Shown: positions 21,477 to 33,711, numbered from the stretch's first letter. The stretch is DNA of 37,228 bases from Anaerolineae bacterium (GCA_015486845.1 WFQU01000141.1:1-37228); one strand, 5' to 3'. Translations and numbers: made by a program. Notes: a model not told the origin generated them from the sequence alone.

Positions 21477-23969
21477 ATGAGCGTAGCGCGCATCAGTGTT
21501 CAATTTGTCGAGGAGATGGATCGTTTGCCGTTTAGAATTGTGCATACCTTACGCCGGGCGCGGCGGGGACTGCTCGGATTGCTGTTCCTCCTGCTGATGG
21601 CTTTTGCCGGCTGTGCTGGCGGTGCGAACCGAGCTTCCCCATCGCCGGGTGCAGTGGAAACCCGCTCTGCGACCCTGCGTCCGCGCCGGCCGGTGGCGAC
21701 TTTTTCGCCGACTCCCGATCTTTCGCGCCAGCCGGTCATTACACCTTGGCCGACGGCAACCCCGTCATCTTGGCCGGCGCTGCAAGCTGCCGATGCGCTT
21801 TTCGAGACGGGCGATCTATCTGGGGCGGAAGCCGCTTACAAAGCGTTGTTGGCTGATTTGCCACCTGATGTTACGGCCGGCGCGGTGCAATATCGGTTAG
21901 GCAAACTACTTTTTGTGGCTGGGCGTTGGGCCGAGGCAGCTGCGGCGTTGCAAGATGCCGCCGCAGACACAGACTTGCCGCCGGAACGCTATTTTTGGCT
22001 GGCGCGGACCTGGCAAGCGGCGGACCGGCCGGAGAAAGCAATAGCCGCGTATCGGGCTTACATGCAACTTTCTCCGGCGCTTCGGGACGCAGCCGCTAAG
22101 CGGCTGGCCGCGCTCTATGCCGGGCAAGGCGATCTACCCACCGCGTTTGCCTGGTACCAACGAGCGTTGGCCGCGGCGCCCACATTGAGCGAGAAATTGG
22201 CGCTGCGGGAGCAAATGGCCGCTTTTTGGTCCGCGCAAGGCATTGACTACCTCGCCGTTGATCAATACACCCAGATTCTGACGGCGGCACAGAAGCCTGC
22301 CTATCGGGCAAAAATCTTGCGCCTGCGGGGGAATGCGCAGGCCGCCGGGCGGAATCTGGACGGTGCGGCCGCAGACTGGCGGGCTGCTGTGCGTGAAGCG
22401 CCCCACAGCCGGGAAGCGTACTTAGCGTTGATCCAACTGGTAAACGACAAGCTGCCGGTGGACGACCTGCTGCGTGCCCGTATTGATAGCGAGCAAAACG
22501 CCTGGGTGCCGGCGCGGGCGGCGCTGGAGCACTATTTAGGCGGTAATCCGTCGGTGCAAAATCGCTTAGCCGCAGAGTGCCTGCTGGGGCAAGCGCTCTC
22601 CGCTTTGGGGGATCAGGCCGGCGCGGTCAAGGTCTGGACTCGTGTGGAAAAAGAGGCTGGCGCGGGTTCGGTGTGCTGGGGCAAAGCAGAGATTGCTTTA
22701 GCCGGGCTTGCCTGGCAAAGCGGCGCCAACAGTACCGCGCTCTCGCTGCTGCAAAATGCGGTGGCAGCGTACCCGGCAGCGGCCTGGGCCGGCGAAGCGT
22801 CCTGGCAATTGGCGGTGTGGCAGAAAGCGCGCGGGGAAATGCTACCCGCGATAGAAGCGTATATCGCCGCTGCCCGGACTTTGCCGGATGACCGGCGCTA
22901 CCGAGCTGCTGTCCTATCTGCCGCGAACGCCTGGGCGGCCCGCCGGCCGGCGTTGGTCATCCCGCTCCTGCAAGAGCAATTGGCGGAGGATGGCTTGCCG
23001 GATGCGTGGCGGGCGCCGTTCCGCTACTGGTTAGGCAAGCTGCAATTGTTGGCCGGCGAGCAGGGAGCTGCAAAAACGACCTGGGCGCAGTTGCAAGCTG
23101 AGGCGCCCGATTCCTATTACGCCTGGCGATTGGTGACAGCGGAACATTGGCCGCCACCCCGCACCTGTTCGATGGACTCGGTATCCGCTGAACGGGTGGA
23201 GCTCATTCACTGGTTGCGACACTGGCAGCCCGATTTGCAGCCGGCGGAATTAGCCGGCTTACCGATGACGTTGACCGGCTCGGCGGCCTGGCAGCGGGCC
23301 GAAGCATGGCGCGAGGCCGGGTTTGTGGCCAGTGCAGAAAGTGCTTACCGGCCAATCATCACGGAAACAAAAGATCCGGTGCTGCTTTACCGGCTGGCGA
23401 TCTATTTCCACCAATGCCACGCTTATGCGTTATCCATCGCTGCGGTGAATCAGTTAGCGATGTTCCAACCGGTGTTGCCTTGCGCACTCTGGCGATTGCG
23501 TTACCCGACGCCGTGGCAGGCGCAATTCCTCTCCGCGGCGGCGGCCGAAGCTGTTTCACCGTCGCTGTTATACGCTGTGGCGCACCAGGAAAGTCATTTC
23601 ACGGCCGCAGCTTACTCTTCTGTGGGTGCCATCGGTGTGATGCAGATTATGCCGGCCACCGCCCAGTGGTTGGCGCCGCGCATGGGTTGGCGAGATTTCT
23701 CGTTGGACTTGTTGCGCCGGCCGGGGAAAAGCGTGCAAATGGGCGCTTTTTACTTGCACTGGCTGGCCGGTTATCTGCCGGGGGATTTACCAGCCCAATT
23801 AGTAGGGTACAACGCCGGGCCTGGCAATGCCCGCCACTGGCGGGATCAATTTGGTCCCGACGACGACCTTTTCTTAGAGCAGATACCGGTACAGGAAAGT
23901 CGCCACTATTTGCGCCAAGTATTACGCAATATGGCTGCTTATAAAATGTTGTACGCGCCTTGGCCGTGA
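21477..23969 (+). CDS. Soluble-lytic-transglycosylase-like lipoprotein with TPR repeats
   Basis: This encodes an 830-residue cell-envelope protein. The N-terminus has a basic segment, a hydrophobic stretch and a lipobox-like FAGC, suggesting a lipoprotein, then a Pro/Thr/Ser-rich linker. From about residue 100 to 660 it is helical and repetitive, with TPR-like units such as YKALLADLPPD and AIAAYRAYMQLSP. The C-terminal SLT domain has the catalytic Glu705 in AVAHQESHF, then GAIGVMQIMPATA and LVGYNAGPGN, so it should cleave peptidoglycan glycan strands to anhydromuropeptides. The arrangement resembles Slt70. ATG 21477 is one candidate; ATG 21516 lies directly against GAGGAG. The gene follows the ThiF-like gene by 52 bases. 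Confidence 0.88.
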   Translation: MSVARISVQFVEEMDRLPFRIVHTLRRARRGLLGLLFLLLMAFAGCAGGANRASPSPGAVETRSATLRPRRPVATFSPTPDLSRQPVITPWPTATPSSWPALQAADALFETGDLSGAEAAYKALLADLPPDVTAGAVQYRLGKLLFVAGRWAEAAAALQDAAADTDLPPERYFWLARTWQAADRPEKAIAAYRAYMQLSPALRDAAAKRLAALYAGQGDLPTAFAWYQRALAAAPTLSEKLALREQMAAFWSAQGIDYLAVDQYTQILTAAQKPAYRAKILRLRGNAQAAGRNLDGAAADWRAAVREAPHSREAYLALIQLVNDKLPVDDLLRARIDSEQNAWVPARAALEHYLGGNPSVQNRLAAECLLGQALSALGDQAGAVKVWTRVEKEAGAGSVCWGKAEIALAGLAWQSGANSTALSLLQNAVAAYPAAAWAGEASWQLAVWQKARGEMLPAIEAYIAAARTLPDDRRYRAAVLSAANAWAARRPALVIPLLQEQLAEDGLPDAWRAPFRYWLGKLQLLAGEQGAAKTTWAQLQAEAPDSYYAWRLVTAEHWPPPRTCSMDSVSAERVELIHWLRHWQPDLQPAELAGLPMTLTGSAAWQRAEAWREAGFVASAESAYRPIITETKDPVLLYRLAIYFHQCHAYALSIAAVNQLAMFQPVLPCALWRLRYPTPWQAQFLSAAAAEAVSPSLLYAVAHQESHFTAAAYSSVGAIGVMQIMPATAQWLAPRMGWRDFSLDLLRRPGKSVQMGAFYLHWLAGYLPGDLPAQLVGYNAGPGNARHWRDQFGPDDDLFLEQIPVQESRHYLRQVLRNMAAYKMLYAPWP

Positions 23970-24382
23970 CATCTCTTTTGCTTACCGCACCGAACGGGTG
24001 CATGGGGAAAAAGGCCTTAGTACTAAACAGCATGTGTCTATTTTGACAATAGATTTAGCTATAGGATATAATGACCGCTTGCTGTCAACAGCGTTTTCTG
24101 TACAAATATAGAGATTAGGACGATTGTTTATTTGGTGAAAAGCCTGTTCAGAACAGAAACTCATTGCGTTACAAAATTATAGAACAGCATGAGACACGGG
24201 ATATATTATCGTCACGGGGATTGTTTTCTAATGGATTTTGGATCTCCAGGGTGATGATGTCGGCCGATTTTCAGCGTCTTGTTGTTCTATGTTTTTGCGC
24301 GCCCGGAGCATCGATACGGTTGTTCCCCACTTTCATCATATGTAAAACGCATGATAATGCGAATTAAGGAGTGTGTCAAGTT
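23970..24382. other. Intergenic stretch and rpoB leader
   Basis: No gene is seen. A short hairpin GCACC/GGTGC (23987-23991/23997-24001) has no T-tract. The rpoB promoter lies at 24043-24072, which leaves an untranslated leader of about 300 bases without an L10-type or other regulator that I can recognise. Confidence 0.5.
24043..24072 (+). promoter_or_regulatory. Promoter of rpoBC
   Basis: A perfect TTGACA (24043-24048) is followed after 18 bases by a perfect TATAAT (24067-24072). The match to the housekeeping sigma consensus fits a highly expressed operon. Confidence 0.85.
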
Positions 24383-27300
24383 ATGAGCCTGCGCCAAATT
24401 ATGCCTGTTATTCCTCGCAAGTCATACGCTCGAATTCCTGAGGTTGTGGATGTGCCTAACCTCATCAAGATTCAGTCGGATTCCTTCCATTGGTTTCAAA
24501 CGGAAGGATTGCGTGAGTTGTTCGACGAGATTTCTCCTATTATTGGGTTCAATAACAAATTGGAATTGAATTTCGGCAAGTTTTGGTTTGATGCGCCGAA
24601 GCGAAGCGAGGTGATTTGTCGGGAGAAACGGGATACTTATGCTGCATCTTTATGGGTAGAAGCTCGCTTGCTGAACCGGGAAACGGGGGAAATACAGACT
24701 CAGGAAGTTTTCATGGGCGATTTTCCTATCATGACGCCTAACGGCACGTTTATCATCAACGGTGCTGAGCGTGTGGTGGTGAATCAGCTTTTGCGTTCTG
24801 CCGGCGTGTATTTCACCGCGGCCCTGGATCGTTCTTCCGGGCGGGAGTTGGCCGGCGCTAAGTTGATTCCGAACAGGGGTTCCTGGCTGGAGTTCGAGAC
24901 CAGCAAAAAAGATGTTATTTCCGTAAAAATTGACCGCAAGCGCAAAATTCCTGTCACAGTTTTCCTGCGTGCTTTGGTTGCTATTGGCACGCGTAGTGAT
25001 AAGAAAGCGCAAGCAACCGCCGAACGGGAGTTCTTCCCGTTAGGGCGTGTGGTAAAAGAGGGTACTGACGACGAATTGCTGGCGCTTTTTGCCGATGTAG
25101 ATAACATGCCAGCGCACGCTTACATTGCATCCACCTTAGAAAAAGATGTCGTGAAAACGCCAACTGATGCACTCATCGACATTTACCAGAAATTGCGTCC
25201 CGGTGATCCGGCCACGGTGGAAAATGCCCGTTCCGCCTTGGAGAATATGCTCTTTTCTAATCGCCGTTACGATTTAGGGCGGGTAGGTCGTTACAAAATG
25301 AATGCTCGCCTGCATTTGGATATTCCTGCCGAAGTGCGAGTGCTGACGCAGCAGGAGTTAGTGCAAGTGGTCTCTCGCATTATTAAAATCAACAATGGCA
25401 TTGCGGGGCCGGACGATATCGATCACTTGGGGAATCGTCGTTTGAAGACTGTTGGGGAGTTGATTCAGAATCAATTGCGCATTGGCTTGTTGCGCATGGA
25501 ACGGGTGGTTCGGGAAAGGATGTCCATCCGGGAACCGGAACAACTCAGCCCTCTTTCCCTTGTGAACATTCGGCCGGTGGTGGCGGCGACTCGTGAGTTC
25601 TTCGGTGGCAGCCAGCTTAGCCAGTTCATGGATCAAACGAACCCGTTATCCGAGTTGACACACAAACGGCGTTTGAGCGCTTTGGGGCCGGGCGGTTTAC
25701 GCCGGGAACGGGCTGGCTTCGACGTGCGTGACGTGCATCATTCCCATTATGGCCGTATTTGTCCCATCGAGACGCCAGAAGGGCCGAATATCGGTCTCAT
25801 CGGTTCTCTGGCCACGTACGCTCGCGTGAATAGTTTCGGGTTTATCGAGACGCCGTACCGGCGCGTGGCGCGCGAAATCGAAAACGATGCGGCCAAACTG
25901 GTGGGCCGGACCATTGCGATGGATATTGCCGACCCCGCCGGCGGCGAGCCGATTGCACGGCGCAACGATATCCTCACCGCTGAGCAAGCGGAACGCATTG
26001 CTGCTTTGGCGGACACGTTCCCGCTGATCAAAGTACGAGCGTACGTGACCGGCGAAATTGTCTACATGACGGCGGACAAAGAAGATGAATACGTTATTGG
26101 GCAAGCCTCGGCAGAGGTAGATCAGTTGGGACAATTGATTTCCGATTCAGTCTCGGTGCGTCATCGCCAGACTTTCCGGGTGGATTCGCCGGAACGGATG
26201 GATTACATTGACGTTTCTCCCCGGCAGATTACATCGGTATCCGCAGCGATGATTCCCTTTTTGGAGCATGATGATGCCAACCGTGCTTTAATGGGTTCGA
26301 ACATGCAGCGGCAGGCTGTGCCCTTACTCCGGCCGACGGCGCCCATTGTGGGCACCGGCATGGAATGGTATGCGGCGGCGGACTCCGGCCAAGTGATTAT
26401 GGCGGAGGGCCCTGGCGAAGTGGTGCGCGCGGACAGCGCGGCCATCGTTGTACAAGATGATGACGGCGCACTTCACGAGTACGTGCTCAACAAATACCGT
26501 CGTACGAATCAGTCCACCGTGATCGACCAGCGCCCGTTGGTGCGTAAAGGGGATCGTGTCGGTCCGGGTACGCCGCTTACTTCTTCTTCTTCCACCGATC
26601 GTGGTGATTTAGCTTTGGGACAAAACGTGGTGGTAGCTTTTGCTAGCTGGTATGGCGGTAATTTCGAGGACGCCATTCTCATCAGCGAGCGGGTGGTACA
26701 AAATGACCTTTTCTCTTCGGTACACGTGGAGCAGCACGAAGTTGAAGCGCGAGAGGCGAAGTTGGGTGCCGAGGAAATTACCCGCGATATTCCTAATGTG
26801 GGCGAAGAGGCGCTACGCGATTTAGACGAAAATGGCATCATTCGCGTCGGTGCTGAGGTGGGGCCGGATGATATTTTGGTGGGCAAGATCACGCCTAAAG
26901 GGGAAACAGAGCTTTCGCCGGAGGAGAAATTGCTGCGCGCAATTTTCGGTGAAAAGTCGCGTGAGGTGAAAGATTCTTCTCTACGTATGCCGCACGGCGA
27001 ACATGGTGTGGTTGTGGACGTGAAGATCTTCTCCCGAGAGAACCGCAGCGATTTGCCGGCCGGTGTGAATAAGTTAGTGCGTGTTTCCGTGGCCGAACAG
27101 CGTAAGTTGATGATCGGTGACAAAATGGCCGGTCGACACGGTAACAAAGGGGTCATTTCTAAGATCGTGCCGGTAGAAGATATGCCGTTCTTGCCGGATG
27201 GGACGCCGGTAGACATCATTTTGAATCCCTTGGGGGTACCGGCACGCATGAATATCGGCCAGGTGTTAGAAACACATTTGGGCTGGGCGGCGTCCAAATT

Positions 27301-28312
27301 GGGCTTTGAAGTGCGCACGCCGGTGTTCGATGGCGCCGCGGAAATTGAGATTCAAGCCGAATTGGGCCGGGCCTGGCTCATGGACAACGCGTGGGGCGAG
27401 GTGACGCATGAGGCCTGGGAATGGGCGAAAAACGAAGCGGTAGATGTCACCGCTTTGCAGGATGATGACGAGTTACGTCGGCTCTACTTGCTGGAAAAGC
27501 TGGGCGAGCGGGGCTACGACATAGAGAAATTGTACGACGACGAGTACTATGCCCGCCGGGCGACATTACACGAATGGCTCGTCGATCACGGTTATGACCC
27601 TGATGATTTGCTAGATTATGGTGATCAGGACTTGACTTTGGCCGAGCGGGATAGGCGGGGGGAGAACGCCCGGCGTATCACGTTGATTGAGTGGCTCCGT
27701 ATGTATGCGGACACGATTCCTGACACCGATGATATGCGTGAACTGTATGCTTTTGCTCAACAGGTTAGTAAAGCTGTCGGTTGGCCGGTGCCATTGACGG
27801 GCAAGACGAAATTGTACAACGGTCGGACGGGAGAGTCGTTTGATCAGCCGGTGACGGTTGGTACGATTTACATGCTAAAATTGCATCATTTAGTGGAAGA
27901 TAAAGTGCACGCGCGTTCTACGGGCCCGTACTCTTTGGTGACGCAACAACCGTTAGGTGGCAAAGCACAATTCGGCGGCCAGCGTTTCGGCGAAATGGAA
28001 GTTTGGGCACTGGAAGCGTACGGCGCTGCATATATTTTGCAGGAAATGTTGACGGTGAAATCGGATGATGTGACCGGCCGGGTTAAAACTTACGAGGCGA
28101 TTGTGAAAGGTGATAAGATCGAAGCGCCCGGTGTGCCGGAGTCCTTTAAGGTTTTGGTGAAAGAGCTCCAATCTTTGGCTCTGAACGTGGAAATCGTGAA
28201 TGAGAAAGGGGAAATTATTCCCTTTGGCAAGGGCACAGCGGAAGAGCAGTTGCCGAAACTTGGCTTTAGTTTGACAATCCCCAGGAGCTTAGGACGTTCT
28301 CGCACTGAATAG
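24383..28312 (+). CDS. rpoB: DNA-directed RNA polymerase subunit beta
   Basis: This encodes a 1309-residue beta subunit of RNA polymerase. Typical blocks include the rifampicin pocket [32 protein letters not shown], with Asp, His and Ser at the usual sensitive positions, [20 protein letters not shown], the [15 protein letters not shown] catalytic-side loop and the C-terminal [41 protein letters not shown]. Between residues about 985 and 1137 there is an acidic, Tyr-rich segment (for example [27 protein letters not shown]) far longer than the short linker in Bacillus. ATG 24383 is 11 bases after AAGGAG; a GTG at 24371 is inside that site. It precedes rpoC by about 100 bases. Confidence 0.98.
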   Translation: MSLRQIMPVIPRKSYARIPEVVDVPNLIKIQSDSFHWFQTEGLRELFDEISPIIGFNNKLELNFGKFWFDAPKRSEVICREKRDTYAASLWVEARLLNRETGEIQTQEVFMGDFPIMTPNGTFIINGAERVVVNQLLRSAGVYFTAALDRSSGRELAGAKLIPNRGSWLEFETSKKDVISVKIDRKRKIPVTVFLRALVAIGTRSDKKAQATAEREFFPLGRVVKEGTDDELLALFADVDNMPAHAYIASTLEKDVVKTPTDALIDIYQKLRPGDPATVENARSALENMLFSNRRYDLGRVGRYKMNARLHLDIPAEVRVLTQQELVQVVSRIIKINNGIAGPDDIDHLGNRRLKTVGELIQNQLRIGLLRMERVVRERMSIREPEQLSPLSLVNIRPVVAATREFFGGSQLSQFMDQTNPLSELTHKRRLSALGPGGLRRERAGFDVRDVHHSHYGRICPIETPEGPNIGLIGSLATYARVNSFGFIETPYRRVAREIENDAAKLVGRTIAMDIADPAGGEPIARRNDILTAEQAERIAALADTFPLIKVRAYVTGEIVYMTADKEDEYVIGQASAEVDQLGQLISDSVSVRHRQTFRVDSPERMDYIDVSPRQITSVSAAMIPFLEHDDANRALMGSNMQRQAVPLLRPTAPIVGTGMEWYAAADSGQVIMAEGPGEVVRADSAAIVVQDDDGALHEYVLNKYRRTNQSTVIDQRPLVRKGDRVGPGTPLTSSSSTDRGDLALGQNVVVAFASWYGGNFEDAILISERVVQNDLFSSVHVEQHEVEAREAKLGAEEITRDIPNVGEEALRDLDENGIIRVGAEVGPDDILVGKITPKGETELSPEEKLLRAIFGEKSREVKDSSLRMPHGEHGVVVDVKIFSRENRSDLPAGVNKLVRVSVAEQRKLMIGDKMAGRHGNKGVISKIVPVEDMPFLPDGTPVDIILNPLGVPARMNIGQVLETHLGWAASKLGFEVRTPVFDGAAEIEIQAELGRAWLMDNAWGEVTHEAWEWAKNEAVDVTALQDDDELRRLYLLEKLGERGYDIEKLYDDEYYARRATLHEWLVDHGYDPDDLLDYGDQDLTLAERDRRGENARRITLIEWLRMYADTIPDTDDMRELYAFAQQVSKAVGWPVPLTGKTKLYNGRTGESFDQPVTVGTIYMLKLHHLVEDKVHARSTGPYSLVTQQPLGGKAQFGGQRFGEMEVWALEAYGAAYILQEMLTVKSDDVTGRVKTYEAIVKGDKIEAPGVPESFKVLVKELQSLALNVEIVNEKGEIIPFGKGTAEEQLPKLGFSLTIPRSLGRSRTE

Positions 28313-28320
28313 GCGTGTGT

Positions 28321-28368
28321 GGGGGGGGGCGGCTGTCTTCCGGCTCGGCCTTGAGGTCGGGAAGACAG
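28321..28368 (+). other. Hairpin between rpoB and rpoC
   Basis: A run of nine G (28321-28329) is followed by a stem CTGTCTTCC/GGAAGACAG (28333-28341/28360-28368) whose loop can pair further as CGGCC/GGTCG. No T-tract follows at once, so RNA processing or partial attenuation is more likely than termination. Confidence 0.6.
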
Positions 28369-28416
28369 AAGCAAGTTTCTTTCTCTAACAGGTGTTTTCG
28401 ATAAGAGAGGTTGACA

Positions 28417-31400
28417 GTGGAAGTTAAAAACTTTAGCGCTATCCGAATTAGGCTCGCTTCGCCGGAAGATATTCATTCCTGGTCCTATGGCGAGGTCTTG
28501 AAGCCGGAGACCATTAACTATCGCACATTACGACCGGAGCGGGATGGACTTTTCTGTGAACGCATTTTCGGTCCTACTAAGGATTACGAATGTGCGTGCG
28601 GGAAGTATAAACGGATACGTTACAAAGGTGTTATTTGTGAAAAATGTGGCGTCGAAGTCGCACCGTCTCGCGTGCGGCGTGAACGCATGGGCCATATTGA
28701 TCTGGCTACGCCGGTAAGTCATATTTGGTATGTGAAAGGGGTGCCCAGCCGTTTAGGGTTGCTCTTGGATCTCTCGCCGCGTAAATTGGAGCGGGTGATT
28801 TATTTTGCCCAGTATATTGTTACGAGCATAGACGAAGATGAACGACAAAAAAGCCTGAGCCGACAAGAACGGGACCTGGCATTGCGCTTGAGCCGCCAGG
28901 ATGGCGAACTTTCTAGCAAAATTGCGAATTTAGAGGCGCAGCGGGACGCGAATATCAAGTCGTTACGCGAAGTAGAAGAGGGAGAGTTAAGCCGGCTGGA
29001 AGACGCCATGGAGCAGCGAACCAATGAAACGATGCAATTGGGACGTTCCTTGACGGACCGGTTGGAGGCCGTGCTACACAAGTCGTTGCCGGAGGATATT
29101 GTGCTGCCGTGGCAAGAGGAGCCACTCATTGCGGCCGGCACAACGATAGAGGTGAAGCAGATCGAGACCTTGCGTGAGGCTTTGACGCATCGGTTGAACG
29201 ATGTCGAGCATGAAGTGCGTCGCGAACAAGAGGAAGCGCGGCAAGTGGTTCAAGCGCGCGTGGATCAAGTGCGTTCGGAGGCCGAAGCATCACTGCTGGC
29301 ACTGCAGGAAGCCACGGAAGAGGAAAAAGAGCGTTTGCGCAAAGAGTACGACGCTTTGGCGCAAGAGCTAAAGCAGTTGGCCGAGCGCATGTTACTCACG
29401 GAGCGTCAATATCGTGAGTATAGGCGCCGCTGGCCGACTGTATTCACCGCCGGTATGGGGGCTGAAGCGATCCGAGAACTGGTCGCGAAAATTGACTTGG
29501 ACAAAATGGCGGGAACGTTGCGCGCTGACATGAAACGGAGCCGTTCTAACCAATTCCGCAAGAAAGTGGCTAAGCGGCTGCGCGTGGTGGAAGCTTTCCG
29601 CCAGGCTAATAATCGTCCTGAGTGGATGGTGCTGACGGTGTTGCCCGTAATTCCACCTGATTTGCGGCCCATGGTGCAATTAGACGGCGGTAGGTTTGCC
29701 ACCAGCGATCTGAATGATTTGTATCGGCGGGTAATTAACCGCAATAATCGGCTGAAACGGTTGTTGGAACTGGGCGCGCCGGATGTAATTGTGCGTAATG
29801 AAAAACGGATGTTGCAAGAGGCGGTAGATTCGCTGATCGATAATGGGCGGCGCGGTCAGGCGGTCTCTCGCTCTGGCCGGCGCAAGCTCAAATCCCTTTC
29901 CGATATGCTGAAAGGCAAGCAGGGCCGTTTCCGACGCAACTTATTGGGGAAACGGGTGGATTACTCGGGCCGATCGGTGATTGTTGTCGGGCCTCAGTTG
30001 AAACTGGACGAGTGTGGTTTGCCCAAAAAGATGGCGCTGGAGCTGTTCAAGCCGTTCGTGATGCATGAATTGGTGGAGCAGAATTACGCGCATAATATCA
30101 AGAGCGCCAAACGTCTGGTCGATCGTGAAGCGCCGCCGGTATGGGATGTTTTGGAGACCGTGGCGGAAACCAGACCGGTCATGTTAAACCGAGCGCCAAC
30201 TTTGCATAGGTTGGGCATTCAAGCCTTCGAGGTACGGCTCATTGAGGGGAGTGCGATCCAGCTTCATCCTTTGGCCTGCGCTGCCTTCAACGCTGATTTC
30301 GATGGCGATCAGATGGCAGTACATGTGCCGCTTTCTGCCCGTGCTGTGCGGGAGGCGCGCGAGTTGATGCTTTCTACCCGCAATTTGCTCAAGCCGGCCA
30401 GTGGAGATCCCATCGTTGGTCCTTCCAAGGATATGGTGCTGGGAGGATATTACTTGACGGTGGTCGATAAAGACGCGAAGGGTGCTGGCAAATATTTCAG
30501 CGATTTGCAAGAAGTCACTTATGCTTACGAAATGGGTATCGTTGACCTGCGCGCACCGATTCACGTTTATTACACATCATGGCTTTCCGGCCTGGATATT
30601 TCTGAATTGAACCTGAGTAGCCGGGTGGAAAAGGCGTTGCGCGAAGAGGACTTGCAACGGGTGGAAGCTGTTGTGGCGCGCTTGCGTGAAGGGCAGAAGG
30701 CATTCATTACTATCTCTGGCATTGGTGCCGTCGCCTATGACGAAGTGCGTGAGCGATTGCTGTTGCACGGTATCGATCCTGAAAACGTGCGGTTGAGCGG
30801 CCTGCTGGAAACGACGCCGGGACGTATTCTGTTTAACTTGATCTTGCCGAAGGAAATGCGCTTTATTAATGAAGTCATGGATAAAAGCGCGTTGAACGGC
30901 GTTATCGCTAAAACTTATGAGCGCTTTGGCCAGGAGACAACAGCCGAGGTGGCGGATAATATCAAGAATTTGACCTTTAAGTTTGCGACGATTAGCGGCA
31001 CAACCATGGCGGTTAGCGATATTCGCGTGCCCAAGAAGAAAGAGGAAGTGCTAGAACGAACGGAACAAATGGTAACGGAAGTGGAACGGCAGTTCCGCCG
31101 TGGTTTGATTACCGAAGACGAAAAGTACGCTAAAACGGTAGAATTGTGGACGCGTGCGACCGACGAGGTGACAGAAGCGGTGAAAGAACTGCTGGACCCG
31201 CTGGATGGCTTGGGGGCGATGTCTCGTTCCGGGGCCACAAAAGGCGGCATTCAGCCAATTCGTCAGTTGGCCGGCATGCGTGGCTTAATGGCCGATCCGT
31301 CTGGGCGCATTATTCCGTTGCCTATTCGTTCTAATTTTAGTGAAGGATTGACCACACTGGAATATTTCTTGAGCACGCACGGTTCCCGTAAAGGGTTAGC

Positions 31401-33060
31401 CGATACCGCGTTGCGCACTGCCGATGCCGGTTATTTGACCCGGCGTTTGGTAGATGTAGCGCAAGATGTCATTATCATGGAAGAAGATTGTGGCACCGAG
31501 CACGGGATATGGATTACAACGGAAGATGCTAAAGTGATGGGAGAACCACTGGCGGACCGGATTATGGGCCGTGTTTTAGCCGCACCGGTGGTGAATCCGT
31601 TGACTGGCGAGGTGGTCATCGACAGCGGTGAAATGATTGATAAACCGGAAGTCGACTTGATCAATGATTTGGGAATCAAGAAAGTTTATGTACGTTCACC
31701 ATTGACTTGCGAATCCCGCTTTGGTCTTTGTCGTAAATGCTACGGTCAGGATCTAGGCCGCGGCGGCTTGGTGAATTTGGGCGAAGCGGTAGGTGTGATT
31801 GCGGCGCAGTCCATTGGTGAGCCGGGTACCCAGTTAACATTGCGTACTTTCCATACCGGTGGTGTGGCCGGCGGCGAGGATATCACACAAGGCCTGCCCC
31901 GTGTGGAGGAGATTTTTGAAGCACGTACTCCTAAAGGGGAAGCGCTCATTGCCGAGATTGATGGTGTCTTAGAGGACGATTACTGGGAAGGCGATCAGCG
32001 TAAATTGCGCCTTGCCGATACGAATTTGTTGCGTCACGAGGTGATGATTCCGGCAGCGGCCGAGCTTGTGGTCGAGGATGGTGACCGCGTGCAGCAGGAT
32101 ACCGTGGTTGCCCGTGACGGTGAAAAAGAGATCACAGCTGAGATGGATGGCCATGTTTTTATGGAAAAACAGGAAGATGGCTTTACGCTGGCAACGGTAC
32201 GACGGGAAGAGCGTCGCGAGGTAATCCTCGACATTGCGCCTTCGACGCGCTTGCGGATTGACGTCGGCAGTCGGGTCAAGGCTGGCGATCAAATTACAGA
32301 GGGATCCAAAAACCCGCGTGATGTCTTGCATATTCAAGGACGAGAAGCCGTACAGATGTATTTGCTGCAAGAGGTTCAGAAAGTATACCGGTCGCAAGGC
32401 GTGACGATTCACGATAAGCATATCGAAGTGGTCGTGCGCCAGATGACACGCCGGGTCAATGTAACGGATAGTGGCGACACGCATTTTCTGCCCGGCGAAC
32501 TGATAGACCGGTTTGATTTCGAAGCGGCTAACGCCCAGGTGGTGGCAGAAGGCGGCAAGCCGGCGAATGGTTATCCGGAATTGTTGGGTGTTACGAAAGC
32601 GTCTTTGAACACCGATAGCTTCCTTTCGGCGGCTGCTTTCCAGGAGACGACGAAAGTGTTGACGGAAGCCGCTGTGCGAGGCGCTCGGGATGAGTTGCGC
32701 GGCTTGAAAGAAAATGTGATCATTGGTAAATTGATTCCGGCTGGTACAGGCTATTTGGCTCGTATTGAACAGCAGAAAGAGAAAGAAGAAGTTGCTCGTG
32801 CTCTGCGTGAAGAACTTTCCGAGGTGGAAAAGAAGACGACCACGGAAGTATCACGGAAAGAGGCTGAAGCGTGGTTGACCGGAGGCCTGCCTTTTGGCGA
32901 AACGACCATACCGACCGGCGTTGGTCTTTCTGAAGCTGGGGACGATGTGGCCGAGGTCGAGACGCCGGCTGAAGCGCCGCACGATGGCGAGCAAGCTGCT
33001 GCAGAGCCAGCGGCCGAAGAGGTGTCTACCGACGAAACGATCCAGACGGATGCTGCCTGA
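28417..33060 (+). CDS. rpoC: DNA-directed RNA polymerase subunit beta'
   Basis: This encodes a 1547-residue beta' subunit. The zinc ribbon CACGKY...VICEKCG is near residue 60-80, the catalytic Mg2+ loop NADFDGD is at 625-631, and the second zinc site uses CGTEHG and [13 protein letters not shown]. Residues about 138-346 form a long charged coiled-coil-like insertion between the conserved [11 protein letters not shown] and [14 protein letters not shown] blocks; Escherichia coli has about 50 residues there. The C-terminal 60 residues are acidic and Ala/Glu-rich. I chose GTG 28417, six bases after AAGAGAGG; a TTG at 28411 touches that site. It is co-transcribed with rpoB. Confidence 0.97.
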   Translation: MEVKNFSAIRIRLASPEDIHSWSYGEVLKPETINYRTLRPERDGLFCERIFGPTKDYECACGKYKRIRYKGVICEKCGVEVAPSRVRRERMGHIDLATPVSHIWYVKGVPSRLGLLLDLSPRKLERVIYFAQYIVTSIDEDERQKSLSRQERDLALRLSRQDGELSSKIANLEAQRDANIKSLREVEEGELSRLEDAMEQRTNETMQLGRSLTDRLEAVLHKSLPEDIVLPWQEEPLIAAGTTIEVKQIETLREALTHRLNDVEHEVRREQEEARQVVQARVDQVRSEAEASLLALQEATEEEKERLRKEYDALAQELKQLAERMLLTERQYREYRRRWPTVFTAGMGAEAIRELVAKIDLDKMAGTLRADMKRSRSNQFRKKVAKRLRVVEAFRQANNRPEWMVLTVLPVIPPDLRPMVQLDGGRFATSDLNDLYRRVINRNNRLKRLLELGAPDVIVRNEKRMLQEAVDSLIDNGRRGQAVSRSGRRKLKSLSDMLKGKQGRFRRNLLGKRVDYSGRSVIVVGPQLKLDECGLPKKMALELFKPFVMHELVEQNYAHNIKSAKRLVDREAPPVWDVLETVAETRPVMLNRAPTLHRLGIQAFEVRLIEGSAIQLHPLACAAFNADFDGDQMAVHVPLSARAVREARELMLSTRNLLKPASGDPIVGPSKDMVLGGYYLTVVDKDAKGAGKYFSDLQEVTYAYEMGIVDLRAPIHVYYTSWLSGLDISELNLSSRVEKALREEDLQRVEAVVARLREGQKAFITISGIGAVAYDEVRERLLLHGIDPENVRLSGLLETTPGRILFNLILPKEMRFINEVMDKSALNGVIAKTYERFGQETTAEVADNIKNLTFKFATISGTTMAVSDIRVPKKKEEVLERTEQMVTEVERQFRRGLITEDEKYAKTVELWTRATDEVTEAVKELLDPLDGLGAMSRSGATKGGIQPIRQLAGMRGLMADPSGRIIPLPIRSNFSEGLTTLEYFLSTHGSRKGLADTALRTADAGYLTRRLVDVAQDVIIMEEDCGTEHGIWITTEDAKVMGEPLADRIMGRVLAAPVVNPLTGEVVIDSGEMIDKPEVDLINDLGIKKVYVRSPLTCESRFGLCRKCYGQDLGRGGLVNLGEAVGVIAAQSIGEPGTQLTLRTFHTGGVAGGEDITQGLPRVEEIFEARTPKGEALIAEIDGVLEDDYWEGDQRKLRLADTNLLRHEVMIPAAAELVVEDGDRVQQDTVVARDGEKEITAEMDGHVFMEKQEDGFTLATVRREERREVILDIAPSTRLRIDVGSRVKAGDQITEGSKNPRDVLHIQGREAVQMYLLQEVQKVYRSQGVTIHDKHIEVVVRQMTRRVNVTDSGDTHFLPGELIDRFDFEAANAQVVAEGGKPANGYPELLGVTKASLNTDSFLSAAAFQETTKVLTEAAVRGARDELRGLKENVIIGKLIPAGTGYLARIEQQKEKEEVARALREELSEVEKKTTTEVSRKEAEAWLTGGLPFGETTIPTGVGLSEAGDDVAEVETPAEAPHDGEQAAAEPAAEEVSTDETIQTDAA

Positions 33061-33115
33061 CCGGGCGGGTTTTCTCTGCGGGTGCTGACGAGTCGTTATT
33101 CTTGCCGCAGAACAT

Positions 33116-33144
33116 TTGACCATGGTTTTGCTTTGTATTAAAAT
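33116..33144 (+). promoter_or_regulatory. Promoter before rpsL
   Basis: TTGACC (33116-33121) is separated by 17 bases from TAAAAT (33139-33144), 130 bases before the rpsL start, so the str operon can be transcribed independently of rpoBC. Confidence 0.7.
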
Positions 33145-33273
33145 AATGTTTCGTTAGCTTATGCTTTAGCCTGTACGGTGCCATGGAACAACGTTGTTGT
33201 GTTGGTAGACGCCAGACTTTAGTTGTATATTTCGGTACATGTTGTTATTTGAGACAAAGAGAGGAAGAATCTT

Positions 33274-33690
33274 TTGCCGACCATTAATCAGCTCGTTCGT
33301 AAAGGACGGAAGAAAGTTCACAAGAAGGAAAAAGCGCCGGCGTTGCGCTTTGTGCATAATGCATTGACCGGTAGGACGCACAAATTGAGCCAAGGTTCGC
33401 CGCAACGGCGTGGCGTTTGTACGCAAGTGCGGACCATGACGCCGAAAAAACCGAATTCGGCTTTGCGTAAAGTGGCCCGTGTTCGTTTGACGAACGGCGT
33501 TGAAGTGACGGCTTATATTCCGGGCGAAGGCCATAATTTACAGGAGCACTCGGTGGTCTTAGTGCGCGGTGGTCGTGTAAAAGACTTGCCGGGCGTGCGC
33601 TACCATATCGTGCGTGGTACATTGGATACTGCCGGTGTTGAAGATCGGCGCCGGGGTCGTTCTAAATACGGGAGCCGCCGTCCTAAGTAA
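33274..33690 (+). CDS. rpsL: Small-subunit ribosomal protein S12 (uS12)
   Basis: This encodes a 138-residue S12 protein, which shapes the decoding centre. [14 protein letters not shown], the conserved [20 protein letters not shown] loop (Lys at the streptomycin-sensitive position), [30 protein letters not shown] and the C-terminal basic tail are all present. A segment of about 15 residues ([16 protein letters not shown]) before the [11 protein letters not shown] block makes it the long, Gram-positive-type form. The start is TTG 33274, preceded by AGAGAGGAAG; there is no ATG at the conserved N-terminus. Confidence 0.98.
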   Translation: MPTINQLVRKGRKKVHKKEKAPALRFVHNALTGRTHKLSQGSPQRRGVCTQVRTMTPKKPNSALRKVARVRLTNGVEVTAYIPGEGHNLQEHSVVLVRGGRVKDLPGVRYHIVRGTLDTAGVEDRRRGRSKYGSRRPK

Positions 33691-33711
33691 GCATCGAGAA
33701 GTAGTCTTCCT

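Noticed and set aside
23987-24001. Terminator after the lytic transglycosylase gene
   Set aside because: The GCACC/GGTGC stem is only 5 bp and has no T-tract.
26509-27318. Minus-strand reading frame of 269 codons
   Set aside because: It is antisense to conserved rpoB sequence and gives Ser/Thr-rich protein without a recognisable family or ribosome binding site.
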